Positions 9,692 to 16,898 of a DNA stretch of 27,811 nucleotides are shown here, piece by piece. The stretch's first letter is position 1; every line of letters begins with the position of its first letter. The DNA comes from Ruminococcaceae bacterium UBA5905 (GTDB taxonomy: Bacteria; Bacillota; Clostridia; Oscillospirales; Acutalibacteraceae). The stretch lies in contig DJEF01000021.1 of NCBI GenBank assembly GCA_002431285.1, forward strand, positions 37,047 to 64,857, in the 5' to 3' direction. The notes below the pieces were generated by a model. It had not been told where the DNA came from. It did not search any database and saw only the letters and a list, made by a program, of their open reading frames with translations. A program made the translations under genes and the position numbers.

Positions 9692-9732
9692 AACCCCGGA
9701 AAAGCCCTTGATTTAGGCGTTTTTCCGGGGTT
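9692..9732. terminator. Long hairpin after the sugar operon (possible terminator)
   Basis: AACCCCGGAAAA at 9692-9703 is perfectly inverted at 9721-9732, and an inner GCC/GGC pair lengthens the stem. It lies 44 bases after the NHL/TPR stop. The stem is strong, but the following U-tract is poor (TTAATTT), so termination on this strand is likely but not certain. It could instead be a structural part of the prophage end. Confidence 0.5.
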
Positions 9733-9849
9733 AATTTGTGTCGCACGATGGAAAATTCTGCGGCACTTTTCATTTTTTGCGAACGGCTTTTCGGGGCGTT
9801 TTGGGGGAAAATCGGGAGCGGGCTACTTAGGGCAGCTTTTGTGATGCTG

Positions 9850-9961
9850 GGCGTTAAATAGGCTTTAATTGGAGCTTTACAAATCAAGACACAAATCGCT
9901 GTAAATGGCTTTATTGCTGGTTTTATCGGCGTTTAATTAGCTGATTAAAGGCATTAAATTG
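9850..9961. repeat. Cluster of GGC-TTTAAT-type short repeats near the prophage left end
   Basis: The gene-free stretch 9649-10165 contains five related AT-rich words: GGCGTTAAATA (9850), GGCTTTAATTG (9861), GGCTTTATTG (9908), GGCGTTTAATTAG (9929) and GGCATTAAATTG (9950). Their place between the operon end and the repressor is where Mu carries its transposase-binding sites, so they are candidates for such sites. An inverted pair ATTTGTGTC (9734-9742) and GACACAAAT (9888-9896) flanks part of the cluster. No convincing gene is present in this stretch. Confidence 0.4.
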
Positions 9962-10165
9962 TTTGGCAAAACACCCGGCTCAGACAAATCTGCGTTTATT
10001 GATAATCATATGGGCATATAGCAAGTAAAATCATTGTATATGGTGACATACTTCCCTTTTAGCAATACCAACGGTTCGTGAGCATTTTGCGGGTAAAAGT
10101 CAGCTTTCTTGAATGTTTGGAAAAATATACACAATTACGAATATGTATTCCACTTCGAGGAAATG

Positions 10166-10735
10166 TCACGGTTCCTCATTGGTTTTGCCCAACAGAATTT
10201 GCAGTGATTCATCCAGAGCCGCTGCATATTCGGTCATGGCGATTTGTTTTGCACGCTCCAGACGTGGCTTTTCCGCCGTTTCATCCGTAATCGAAGCGCA
10301 GATATCCACAAAACGCCCGCCAGTGCCGAGGAAGTATTGCAACAGTGATAAGCTGGCATCTGCCTGGCGTTTCCGATCTGCTATTAAGGATAGATAGTGG
10401 CGCAACTCGACCAATGCATCAAACGTCATCTTTGTTTCAAACGCATCTGCATCATTTAAGGCCTTGGCAATACCGTTAAATAAGGGCTTAAATCCATCGT
10501 TAATAGCAGCCATAACCTCATCATCCTGCCAAGCTTTTTCTTTACGCTCAAAAAGCATGTCGCTTGAAACACCTAAGAAATCAGCAATCATCCGGATTTT
10601 TTCCACATCAGGTTGCCGCTTTCCAATTTCATATGCACAATAGGCGCTATTGGTAATTCCAATATGATTCGCAACCTCCTGTTGAGTATAGCCAGCCTGT
10701 TTACGTGCTTTTTTTAACTGTTCTGGAAAGCTCAT
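10166..10735 (-). CDS. XRE-family phage repressor (CI-like)
   Basis: Leftward gene of 189 residues, probably the lysogeny repressor of the prophage. The ATG at 10735 follows GAGGTG with 7-base spacing; a TTG six bases upstream is less likely. The N-terminal 60 residues form a clear helix-turn-helix of the HTH_3 type (YTQQEVANHIGITNSAYCAYEIG). The remaining region is helical and hydrophilic with no LexA-type Ser/Lys autoprotease motif that I can see, so induction would not follow the usual RecA self-cleavage route. It diverges from the Cro/Ner-like gene across a shared promoter/operator region. Base composition is more AT-rich than in the flanking genes. Confidence 0.85.
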   Translation of the reverse strand: MSFPEQLKKARKQAGYTQQEVANHIGITNSAYCAYEIGKRQPDVEKIRMIADFLGVSSDMLFERKEKAWQDDEVMAAINDGFKPLFNGIAKALNDADAFETKMTFDALVELRHYLSLIADRKRQADASLSLLQYFLGTGGRFVDICASITDETAEKPRLERAKQIAMTEYAAALDESLQILLGKTNEEP

Positions 10736-10756
10736 TACCAATCACCTCATTGCGCT

Positions 10757-10785
10757 ACATTAACACAAACTTGTCGTTTCGTCAA
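10757..10785 (-). promoter_or_regulatory. Predicted repressor promoter (leftward)
   Basis: On the minus strand TTGACG (10785-10780) and TAATGT (10762-10757) are separated by exactly 17 bases, a good sigma-A promoter. Its -35 lies inside the first operator-like repeat, so the repressor could control its own synthesis. Confidence 0.65.
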
Positions 10786-10858
10786 GGAGAACACAAAAAA
10801 ACTATTGACAACTTGTCGAAGTGATGATATCATAAAGTTGAACTTGTCATTTCGTTGA
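10771..10858. promoter_or_regulatory. Three operator-like repeats of the lysis-lysogeny switch
   Basis: Three 15-base words are present: TTGTCGTTTCGTCAA (10771-10785), TTGTCGAAGTGATGA (10813-10827) and TTGTCATTTCGTTGA (10844-10858). The first is a near palindrome TTGWCG-N3-CGWCAA. The first and third differ at three positions; the second keeps the left half only. All lie between two divergent HTH genes and overlap the predicted promoters. Binding by the repressor and the Cro/Ner-like protein is inferred. Confidence 0.7.
10805..10833 (+). promoter_or_regulatory. Predicted early lytic promoter (rightward)
   Basis: TTGACA (10805-10810) and TATCAT (10828-10833) are separated by 17 bases. The second operator-like repeat fills the spacer and the third lies just downstream, so repressor binding would block RNA polymerase. 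The Cro/Ner-like gene starts about 40 bases after the -10 element. Confidence 0.7.
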
Positions 10859-10874
10859 TTTTTGGAGGTGTGCT

Positions 10875-11096
10875 ATGAACAATATCAAGCGTTGCCGCAA
10901 GAAGATCGGGTTATCTCAGCGAGAATTGGCACAAATTATCGGCGTTTCGCAACAATGCGTTGCCAAATGGGAAACCGGAAATGGAAATCCTCGCTTTGAT
11001 AAACTGCCATTGCTGGTTGCCGTGCTAAACTGTACGGTAGGCGAGTTGTTTGCCGCCGGACCCGCTCCGACCGCAGATAGCGAAAAGAGCGCATAA
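10875..11096 (+). CDS. Cro/Ner-like small XRE regulator
   Basis: A 73-residue DNA-binding protein consisting almost wholly of a helix-turn-helix (LSQRELAQIIGVSQQCVAKW) with a short polar tail. TTGGAGGTG gives a strong ribosome site 7 bases before the ATG. It is the first gene of the rightward early transcript and the divergent partner of the repressor, the place of Cro in lambda and Ner in Mu. It probably represses the repressor gene and tunes early transcription. The pairing of function is inferred from position and fold. Confidence 0.8.
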   Translation: MNNIKRCRKKIGLSQRELAQIIGVSQQCVAKWETGNGNPRFDKLPLLVAVLNCTVGELFAAGPAPTADSEKSA

Positions 11097-11113
11097 GAAA
11101 AGGAGAAACGGTC

Positions 11114-11257
11114 ATGATCGACGCACTGTGCTTGTTCGTACCGTTGGGGATCGCTTTCGGCATTGGCGAATGGCTGATTCAAAAGTACCCAGATCGAATT
11201 GCAAGACTGGCAGATATCATATTCGGAAAGGAGCGGAATGAGGAATGGAACAAATGA
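11114..11257 (+). CDS. Small early phage protein, unknown
   Basis: A 47-codon frame with a good ribosome site (AAAAGGAGAAACGGTC before ATG). It starts with a hydrophobic stretch (LCLFVPLGIAFGIGEWLI), then a basic and finally acidic tail. It may be a small membrane-associated protein. It overlaps the start of the next, frameshifted gene by 13 bases, as expected in a packed early operon. I recognise no family. Confidence 0.5.
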   Translation: MIDALCLFVPLGIAFGIGEWLIQKYPDRIARLADIIFGKERNEEWNK

Positions 11258-11476
11258 GAGTGCACTATGTGCAGCTGGAGCCGGGACGGATGTACCGAAA
11301 CCGTGGGGGCGGCAAATACCGGTGCTGTCGATGCACCGGTATTTGCCGCTGCCCGGATGCAGAACACCGCAAGCGGTTGGATGCTATTGGCGCATGGTAC
11401 GCAGATGTACCCCGACGGCACGATTGAGTGGAATTATTCCACCGAGGGTCACTTTGCGCCGCTGCCAGCAATCTAA
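11245..11476 (+). pseudogene. Small early phage gene interrupted by an apparent +1 frameshift
   Basis: The first frame starts at 11245 and encodes a sensible beginning ending in MYRNRGGGKYRC, then turns into an Arg/Cys-rich tail that stops at 11427. The next frame, from about 11327 to the stop at 11474-11476, encodes VDAPVFAAARMQNTASGW followed by YPDGTIEWNYSTEGHF. Skipping base 11326 joins them into one protein of about 77 residues. The joined form resembles small Firmicutes phage proteins I recall with an N-terminal NRGGG and a C-terminal SGWTF...DGxIDWDYS pattern. The shift point lies in the loop of a 17-bp perfect inverted repeat. It may be a true mutation, a programmed shift or a sequencing error. 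Confidence 0.6.
11309..11349. repeat. 17-bp perfect inverted repeat with 7-base loop
   Basis: GCGGCAAATACCGGTGC (11309-11325) and its exact reverse complement (11333-11349) flank the loop TGTCGAT. The structure lies inside a coding region at the point where the reading frame changes. No T-tract follows, so it is not a terminator. Confidence 0.9.
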
Positions 11477-11480
11477 ATAG

Positions 11481-11545
11481 CCGAAACGCCCACAGCGGGC
11501 GTCTGTCGGGGATGGTCTCCCGACACTGATGATGGCAGACCACGA
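11481..11545 (+). repeat. 65-bp structured repeat, copy 1
   Basis: Sixty-five bases recur at 12281-12345 with only two changes. Two hairpins are predicted: ACGCCC-ACAGC-GGGCGT (11486-11502) and TGTCGGG-N8-CCCGACA (11504-11525). The copy starts 4 bases after one gene's stop and ends at the ribosome site of the next. No T-tract follows, so it is not a simple terminator. RNA regulation or processing is possible. Confidence 0.85.
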
Positions 11546-11558
11546 AAGGAGAGAACCC

Positions 11559-11975
11559 ATGAAACGATTAACCTACTATCTTCCCAATGGCACTTGGGGT
11601 GTTGACGGTATCGACCTGGCAAAGCTGCCAGCAAAGTTATATGCTTGCCTCGCCAAGCTCAAGGATTATGAGAATAGCGGCAAAACGCCGGATGAATGCC
11701 AGACGTTCGCCGTCGACGATGCATTCAGAACATCCCTGACAACAAGGGAGGCTGAGGCACTTTCCTGGACGGAACACGACGGTTACAGCACTGCCCGATA
11801 TAGAGGCTGGCTGCTCATGCATCTGCCCTGGGAGGATACGATTCAGCTATACTGTCCGGAAGACGCCTGGGACGATCCGGATGTGCTGGATGATCTGGAG
11901 GAAATCCAAAGCTACACCGCCGAATGGGAGGCGGACGATGTGTACCGTGCAATCGAGTGGATCGACAACTATTGA
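11559..11975 (+). CDS. Early phage protein of unknown function
   Basis: 138 residues, acidic, with ATG at 11559 after AAAGGAGAG. The opening region (YYLPNGTWGVDGIDLAKLP) and LKDYENSGKTPDEC resemble a motif frequent in uncharacterised Firmicutes phage proteins (LxDYEDTGLTPEE). The C-terminal half is rich in Asp, Glu and Trp. It is read from the early promoter and is flanked on its upstream side by copy 1 of the 65-bp element. I see no catalytic motif and assign no function. Confidence 0.6.
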   Translation: MKRLTYYLPNGTWGVDGIDLAKLPAKLYACLAKLKDYENSGKTPDECQTFAVDDAFRTSLTTREAEALSWTEHDGYSTARYRGWLLMHLPWEDTIQLYCPEDAWDDPDVLDDLEEIQSYTAEWEADDVYRAIEWIDNY

Positions 11976-11986
11976 GGAGACTGCAA

Positions 11987-12277
11987 ATGAGCGACTACAA
12001 CGAAGAATTCGACCGGCTGCGGCGCAACCGGGTGGAGGCATCGTACTACAAATATGGCCCCGCACGGGATAACTTCGGCGCCGGCCGGGTGGATGCGCTG
12101 GCAACAGCCGACCGCTGCCTGGATGCCTTCCGGCGAGATCACAATTCAGAGCACCTGCTGGACGCCGCCAACTATCTGATGTTCCGGTTCGCATATCCGC
12201 TGCCAGGCGACTATTTCCAAGCAACGGACAGCGATGGCAGTGTGGGCACGGTAGGTGTGCCGATCAACTTTGAATAG
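11987..12277 (+). CDS. Early phage protein of unknown function
   Basis: 96 residues with ATG at 11987 after GAGGAGACTG. The central phrase SEHLLDAANYLMFRFAYP matches a recurrent motif in small uncharacterised phage proteins (HLLDAANYLMIE). The protein is otherwise polar. It follows the 138-residue gene by 11 bases and is followed within 3 bases by copy 2 of the 65-bp element. The two genes between the repeat copies form a cassette that recombination between the copies could remove. Function unknown. Confidence 0.6.
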   Translation: MSDYNEEFDRLRRNRVEASYYKYGPARDNFGAGRVDALATADRCLDAFRRDHNSEHLLDAANYLMFRFAYPLPGDYFQATDSDGSVGTVGVPINFE

Positions 12278-12280
12278 CAG

Positions 12281-12345
12281 CCGAAACGCCCACAGCGGGC
12301 GTCTGTCGGGGACGGTCTCCCGGCACTGATGATGGCAGACCACGA
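12281..12345 (+). repeat. 65-bp structured repeat, copy 2
   Basis: This copy lies exactly 800 bases after copy 1. The two differences are in the loop of the second hairpin and in its stem, where the change turns a T-A pair into a T-G wobble pair, so folding is kept. It lies upstream of the transposase gene. Confidence 0.85.
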
Positions 12346-12386
12346 ATTTAACACTCCTTAAATCGCTGTTGAAAGGCGGTGAAATC

Positions 12387-14348
12387 TTGCATTATCTGAC
12401 CGTAAAGGAATATGCGGAGATACAAGGCTGCAGTGATCGACGTGTGAAAGAGCTTGTCAAATCCGGCAAACTCCAAGCAATTGAAACGTTAAATGAAAAG
12501 AATCACAAGAAGTACCTCATCCCCCTCACGGTGCTGCCGCAGGCGCAGCAGCGCAAATGGTACCGTGCGCACCATCTGGAGCTGCCGCCGGAGCTGCGCC
12601 GTCGATTGCCGGACACTACGCCGGCAGACAGCCGGACGCTGGAGGAAATGACCGAGAAAGAGCGGGAACAGGTCAACTGGTGGCTGCGAATTCTGGAGGG
12701 GTGGGACAAAGCCCGCTCCGGCGAGCCGAGCAAAGCGGACGCCGACGCCCGGTACATAGACTATGTGGAGCAAACCGAGGGCGTCAAGCTAACCTATTCC
12801 TCCCTGTATCGGCACCAAAAAGCCCGTCTCTGTGAGAATTGGGACGGACTGGTGGACAGCCGAGGAAAATGGCGCAGCGGGCAAAGCAGCATTCCGGAGG
12901 AGGCGTGGCAGGTATTCCTCAGCTTCTGGCTGGACCAACGGCGGTTCAGCGCCGCCAAATGCTATGAGTACACCCGGATGTATCTGCAAATGAACGGAGA
13001 CACCACCCCGCTGCCGTCCATATCGTCATTCCATCGGCGCATCCAGTCGGATGTTTCGGAGGCGGTGCAGATCCTCGGGCGATACGGGCAAAAGGTGTAT
13101 GACGACCGGTGCGGTCCGTACATCCAGCGTGTATACGATGATCTGAACAGCAACGACTGGTGGGTGGCGGATAACCACACCTTTGATATCATCAGCCGGA
13201 ACGGGGAAACCCTGCATCGCCTGTACCTGACGGCGTTTATGGATGTGCGCAGCGGCATTTTCACCGGGCTGTACATCACGGACAAGCCCTGCAGTCAGGC
13301 GACACTGCTGGCGCTGCGGGATGGTATCCGCAAGTACGGTATCCCCAACTACATCTATGTGGATAACGGGCGGGAGTTCCTAACCCGGGATGTAGGCGGT
13401 CTGGGACACCGGCAAAAGGCATCCACCCGCAACGAGTTCCAGCCACCGCCGGTGTTTGAACGGCTGGGTATCACCATGGTGAACGCTTTGCCCCGGAATG
13501 CTCGGGCAAAGATCATTGAGCGGGCATTCCTCAACTTCAAAAATGGCGTCAGCAAGCTGTTCCCCACCTACACCGGTGGCAATGTGCTGGAAAAGCCGTC
13601 CAACCTTAAGGATGCGCTGCGGGATGGACACATCCCGGAGGACAGCGATCTGCGGCAGGCGGTCATCGACATTCTGGAGGGTTATTTCAACTATCGACCA
13701 TATGCCGGTGCGGTGGCATCGGATCGAGGCAAGCTGCGGCAGCAGGTGTATAACGATCATCTGCTGGAGCAGCGCCGGGCCGGGGATGCGGAACTCAATC
13801 TTATGCTGATGCGCTCCGGGCGGGCGCAGAAGGTGGGACGCTGCGGCGTTACTCTCCGGGTGTCCGGCAAACGCATCGACTACTGGACACCGGAATTTGT
13901 CACCGAAATGGTGGGCAAACAGGTCTATTACCGGTATGATCCGGACGACCTGCGCACGGTACGGGTGTACGATTTGAACGACCGGTTTCTGTGCGCATTA
14001 CCCGCCCGGGACGATACGATCCAGAAATACGGTGCCAGCACCGATGACATCAGCGAAAGCATGGCAGCCATCCGCACGGCGCAGCGCTATGCGAGAAGTC
14101 AGCTGGCAACGCTCGTGCATCCGGATATATCCCCGGATACGGCGTTTGAGCTGGTGATGGCGCAGGCGGCGTACAATCGGGAACACCCACCGGTTACCCC
14201 CGCCAACCCCAAGGTGCTGCGGCTGCAGCGTCCCGATGAGACCCCGGCCATTCAACCCGCCGTCGGGTGGGATATGGATCTGGATACCATGATCAAAAAT
14301 GCCCAAAATCGTAAAGGAGGAGTCAACAATGGCAACAACGACATATGA
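12387..14348 (+). CDS. MuA-type DDE transposase
   Basis: About 653 residues, catalysing strand transfer in phage integration and replicative transposition. The TTG at 12387 follows AAAGGCGGTG; an upstream TTG at 12369 overlaps that site. The N-terminal 65 residues form an excisionase/MerR-like DNA-binding domain (YLTVKEYAEIQGCSDRRVKE). A helical DNA-binding region follows to about residue 240. The RNase H-like core carries D262 (WWVADNHTFD), D326 (YVDNGREF) and E378 (ARAKIIERAF), spaced 64 and 52 residues as in Mu transposases. A beta-barrel C-terminal domain (VGRCGVTLRVSG, QVYYRYDPDDLRTVRVYD) and a helical tail that would contact MuB complete the Mu architecture. Its end overlaps the ATPase gene by 20 bases. 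Confidence 0.95.
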   Translation: MHYLTVKEYAEIQGCSDRRVKELVKSGKLQAIETLNEKNHKKYLIPLTVLPQAQQRKWYRAHHLELPPELRRRLPDTTPADSRTLEEMTEKEREQVNWWLRILEGWDKARSGEPSKADADARYIDYVEQTEGVKLTYSSLYRHQKARLCENWDGLVDSRGKWRSGQSSIPEEAWQVFLSFWLDQRRFSAAKCYEYTRMYLQMNGDTTPLPSISSFHRRIQSDVSEAVQILGRYGQKVYDDRCGPYIQRVYDDLNSNDWWVADNHTFDIISRNGETLHRLYLTAFMDVRSGIFTGLYITDKPCSQATLLALRDGIRKYGIPNYIYVDNGREFLTRDVGGLGHRQKASTRNEFQPPPVFERLGITMVNALPRNARAKIIERAFLNFKNGVSKLFPTYTGGNVLEKPSNLKDALRDGHIPEDSDLRQAVIDILEGYFNYRPYAGAVASDRGKLRQQVYNDHLLEQRRAGDAELNLMLMRSGRAQKVGRCGVTLRVSGKRIDYWTPEFVTEMVGKQVYYRYDPDDLRTVRVYDLNDRFLCALPARDDTIQKYGASTDDISESMAAIRTAQRYARSQLATLVHPDISPDTAFELVMAQAAYNREHPPVTPANPKVLRLQRPDETPAIQPAVGWDMDLDTMIKNAQNRKGGVNNGNNDI

Positions 14349-15285
14349 CGAAGGGTTACGGCAGCGGCTGCTGGAGCTGCTCGGCAGCGGGAGCATGACC
14401 CAGGCGGAGCTGGCACGGCAGATCGGCTATACAGCCGCTGCCATCAGCCAGTACAAATCCGGCGGCTATCCCTCGGACGTGAGCAAGATACAGCAAGCTC
14501 TGCGGGAGTTTTTTGCCAAGCGGGATACCCGGGAGGACATCCGGACGGCAGCGCTGGCATACGGCTGCCGCCGTAACTACATCCGCACTGCCACCAGCGA
14601 GGATGCCTACAAGCTCATGCGCTATGCGCAGATCGAGAAAAAGCTGGTGGTGATCTACGGCGACACCGGCATTGGCAAGACCAAGGCGGCGTACAAATTC
14701 GCTGACGATAATCCCTCCAGCGTGGTGTATATCACCTCATCCCCCTCCAGCCGGAGCTTGCGCAGCACCCTAAAGCTGCTGGCCCGGGAGCTGAGGCTGC
14801 CCATCACCCGCACGGACGATCTGGCGTATGCCGTGCGGAAGAAACTGCAGGACGAAGATAAGACCCTCATCATTGACGAGGCGCAGTGCCTGACCGTATC
14901 GGTAGTGGATGAAATTACCCGGTGGGTAGATCCCGACCAGGACACCGGCGAGGGGCGCATGAGCATCGTGCTGATCGGCAACGATGGAGTGCTGGAGAAA
15001 TTCAACGGGCAGAAGGATGAGCGTCGGTATCAGAATATGGGGCGGGCGTGTCTGTCGCTGGAGCTGCGCTCCTCCCGCATCGGGATGGAGGATGTGCGCA
15101 AGCTGTTTCCGGTGCTGGCGGAGCAGGACGCCAAAAAGGAGCTGGAGCTGCTGCTGGCGGTGAGCCGCAGCGTCACCGGAGTGCGGGCAGCCGTGGAGGT
15201 CTACAACAGCGCTGTAAATGCCGGCAAGGTGGATTGCGACACCATGGCAAGCTTTGCCCGGCAAAAGAAAGCGATTGCCGTATGA
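14329..15285 (+). CDS. MuB-type AAA+ ATPase, transposition target activator
   Basis: 318 residues; the ATG at 14329 follows AAAGGAGGA. An N-terminal helix-turn-helix (MTQAELARQIGYTAAAISQY) is followed by an AAA+ domain with Walker A GDTGIGKT (K117) and Walker B LIIDEAQ (D183, E184). The sensor region IVLIGNDGVLEKF and a helical C-terminus (LLAVSRSVTGVRAAVEVY) match MuB. In Mu this protein forms ATP-dependent filaments on target DNA, presents it to the transposase and gives target immunity. Adjacent, overlapping placement after the transposase supports the assignment. Confidence 0.95.
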   Translation: MATTTYDEGLRQRLLELLGSGSMTQAELARQIGYTAAAISQYKSGGYPSDVSKIQQALREFFAKRDTREDIRTAALAYGCRRNYIRTATSEDAYKLMRYAQIEKKLVVIYGDTGIGKTKAAYKFADDNPSSVVYITSSPSSRSLRSTLKLLARELRLPITRTDDLAYAVRKKLQDEDKTLIIDEAQCLTVSVVDEITRWVDPDQDTGEGRMSIVLIGNDGVLEKFNGQKDERRYQNMGRACLSLELRSSRIGMEDVRKLFPVLAEQDAKKELELLLAVSRSVTGVRAAVEVYNSAVNAGKVDCDTMASFARQKKAIAV

Positions 15286-15299
15286 GGGAGACCGCAAAA

Positions 15300-15452
15300 A
15301 TGAAAACGATTGAGGAAATGGTGGCAGAGGCGGAACGGCGGGGTGTCAGCTACGGCAAGCTGATGGAGCAGCTGTATGCCGAGCAATGTGCCCGCCGCCG
15401 ACACAAACCAAAAAACCATATCGCCGCAGCCCTGACAAAGCCAAAACCATAG
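15300..15452 (+). CDS. Small early phage protein, unknown
   Basis: A 50-residue basic protein with an amphipathic helix (TIEEMVAEAERRGVSYGKLM) and a Lys/Arg-rich end. GAGGGAG upstream favours the ATG at 15300; an ATG at 15282 overlaps the preceding stop and would add six residues. Short proteins of this kind are common after MuB in Firmicutes Mu-like phages. No function is known to me. Confidence 0.6.
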   Translation: MKTIEEMVAEAERRGVSYGKLMEQLYAEQCARRRHKPKNHIAAALTKPKP

Positions 15453-15500
15453 ACGGCGCCCCGCTACTTCCCGGCGGAAAGAAATTGGGATGATCGTTCT

Positions 15501-15519
15501 CCGGGGCATAACGCCCCGG
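15501..15519. repeat. Short perfect hairpin in a 148-base gap
   Basis: CCGGGGC-ATAAC-GCCCCGG forms a perfect 7-bp stem between the small early gene and the Gam gene. It has no T-tract after it. It may be an RNA processing or pausing site. I see nothing else in 15453-15600 apart from the ribosome site of the Gam gene. Confidence 0.55.
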
Positions 15520-15600
15520 CCTTAATGCAGCTCACCACAAGTGACCGGTCCGCAGCCCGGATAAATGCAGACGGAGGAAATTTGGGAAAGGAGAATCGAC

Positions 15601-16116
15601 ATGGCACGAAAAGTAGTGCAGACCATCCCCGCACTGCACAGCTGGGAGGAGGTGGACAACGCTCTCAAAGAGATCCTGCTGGCACAGAGTCAGATCAATG
15701 CCCGGGAGCTGGAGCTGACGGAGCGGATCACCGTCGCCAAGGAACAGCTGGTGGCAGACAGCAAGCCGCTGCGGGAGCGAATCGCATTACTGGAAAAGCA
15801 GATCCGAGACTACACCGGATTCCACCGGGTGGAGCTGCAGGGGAAAAGCCGCCAGCTGAACTTTGGCGCTGTGGGGTTCCGCTCCAGCAGCAGCGTACTT
15901 GTTCCGGCGGAGCATCTGCCGGAGGTGATCGCCGCCCTGCGCACACGGCATATGGAGGACTGCGTGGTAGTTAAGGAAAGCGTCAACAAGGAGGTGCTGC
16001 GGCAGTATCCGCTGGAGGATATCCAGGCGTGCGGTTGTACCATCCGCTCCAGTGAGCGATTCTGGTATGAAACCAGCGAAACGGAGCTGACCGATACCGC
16101 CGCTGAACGGGGGTGA
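15601..16116 (+). CDS. gam: Mu Gam-like host-nuclease inhibitor
   Basis: 171 residues; the ATG at 15601 follows AAAGGAG. The protein starts with a long coiled coil (residues about 15-75) and then carries the Gam signature region GKSRQLNFGAVGFRSS. Mu Gam is a Ku-like protein that binds double-stranded DNA ends and shields them from exonucleases. The gene sits between MuB and GemA as in Mu. Length agrees with the family (about 170). Confidence 0.92.
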   Translation: MARKVVQTIPALHSWEEVDNALKEILLAQSQINARELELTERITVAKEQLVADSKPLRERIALLEKQIRDYTGFHRVELQGKSRQLNFGAVGFRSSSSVLVPAEHLPEVIAALRTRHMEDCVVVKESVNKEVLRQYPLEDIQACGCTIRSSERFWYETSETELTDTAAERG

Positions 16117-16120
16117 GCTG

Positions 16121-16609
16121 ATGACAGATCCCATCACTCCGGCACAGATGCGCGCCATCTATGCGTATGCCAGGCAGCTGGGTATTGCCGACGGCAGCCG
16201 AGAGGATTCGCTGCACCAGCTCATCGGTACGGAATACCATGCGGAAAGCGTCAAGCAGCTTACCCGGCAGCAAGCCGGACAGCTCCGCACCAAGTTGCAG
16301 GAGCAGTGCCGGGACGTCAGCTGCCCTACCGGGCGACCGGAGCCTATGAGCGAGGGACAGATCCGCAAGGTGTATGCGCTGATGCATCAACTGATCCGTT
16401 ACGATACGGCACCGTCCGCCGCCACAGTACGGCAGCGTATCTGCGGTATTATTCGGAAAGAATTGCGAGTAGACGCCTCGGAGCGGGCACCATTCAAGTG
16501 GTTGGATTATCAGCAGGGGCGGCGATTGATTGAGAAAATCAAAGGCTATGTTACCACCGCCGAGGAGCGGAAACGGAGAGAGGAGGCGCTGCATGGACGA
16601 TCTGGATAG
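16121..16609 (+). CDS. GemA-like phage regulatory protein (Mu gp16 family)
   Basis: 162 residues with GGGGGTGAGCTG before the ATG. The opening ITPAQMRAIYAYARQLGI and the repeat-like second half MSEGQIRKVYALMHQLI are typical of the DUF1018/GemA family. FKWLDYQQGRRLIEKIK near the C-terminus is also characteristic. GemA modulates host gene expression and supercoiling in Mu. It overlaps the Mor-type gene by 17 bases, the same neighbour as in Mu (gemA-mor). Confidence 0.88.
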   Translation: MTDPITPAQMRAIYAYARQLGIADGSREDSLHQLIGTEYHAESVKQLTRQQAGQLRTKLQEQCRDVSCPTGRPEPMSEGQIRKVYALMHQLIRYDTAPSAATVRQRICGIIRKELRVDASERAPFKWLDYQQGRRLIEKIKGYVTTAEERKRREEALHGRSG

Positions 16610-16898
16610 AATTACATTGGATATGCTGACCGGCGATCAGCGGGAGCTGGCGGAGTGCATCGGGCTTACATCGTATATCCGCCTGGTGCGCCAGTACGGA
16701 GGCTGTACCGTTTACATCGGCAAGGGCGATAAGGCAGCGGCGGCAGCTCGGGATGAGCGGATCCGCAGCGAGTATACCGGCTGCAATGTAAGCTATCTCA
16801 GCCGCAAATACGGGCTGGCGGAAAACACCATCCGTGGTATCGTCAGTCCGCTGCGCACCCTGCCGGGACAGCAGGATATGTTTGGCGACACCCCATGA
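16593..16898 (+). CDS. Mor-type transcription activator of middle/late genes
   Basis: 101 residues; the ATG at 16593 lies inside the end of the GemA gene and follows AGAGAGGAGGCGC. The N-terminal half is an oligomerisation-like segment with GGCTVYIGKGDK, and the C-terminal half is a helix-turn-helix (CNVSYLSRKYGLAENTIRGIV), as in the Mor/C family. In Mu, Mor turns on the middle promoter. Its own target here is not visible: the next gene begins right after a terminator, with little room for a promoter. Confidence 0.85.
   Translation: MDDLDRITLDMLTGDQRELAECIGLTSYIRLVRQYGGCTVYIGKGDKAAAAARDERIRSEYTGCNVSYLSRKYGLAENTIRGIVSPLRTLPGQQDMFGDTP

Noticed and set aside
9734..9896. Inverted ATTTGTGTC/GACACAAAT pair as a miniature transposon
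   Set aside because: Only nine bases match, there is no visible target duplication, and the region is better explained as part of the prophage end.
10078..10397. Plus-strand frames over the repressor gene
   Set aside because: They are antisense to a clear HTH repressor and have no ribosome site or recognisable motif.
11309..11349. Inverted repeat as an intrinsic terminator
   Set aside because: No T-tract follows the stem, and it lies inside a coding region.
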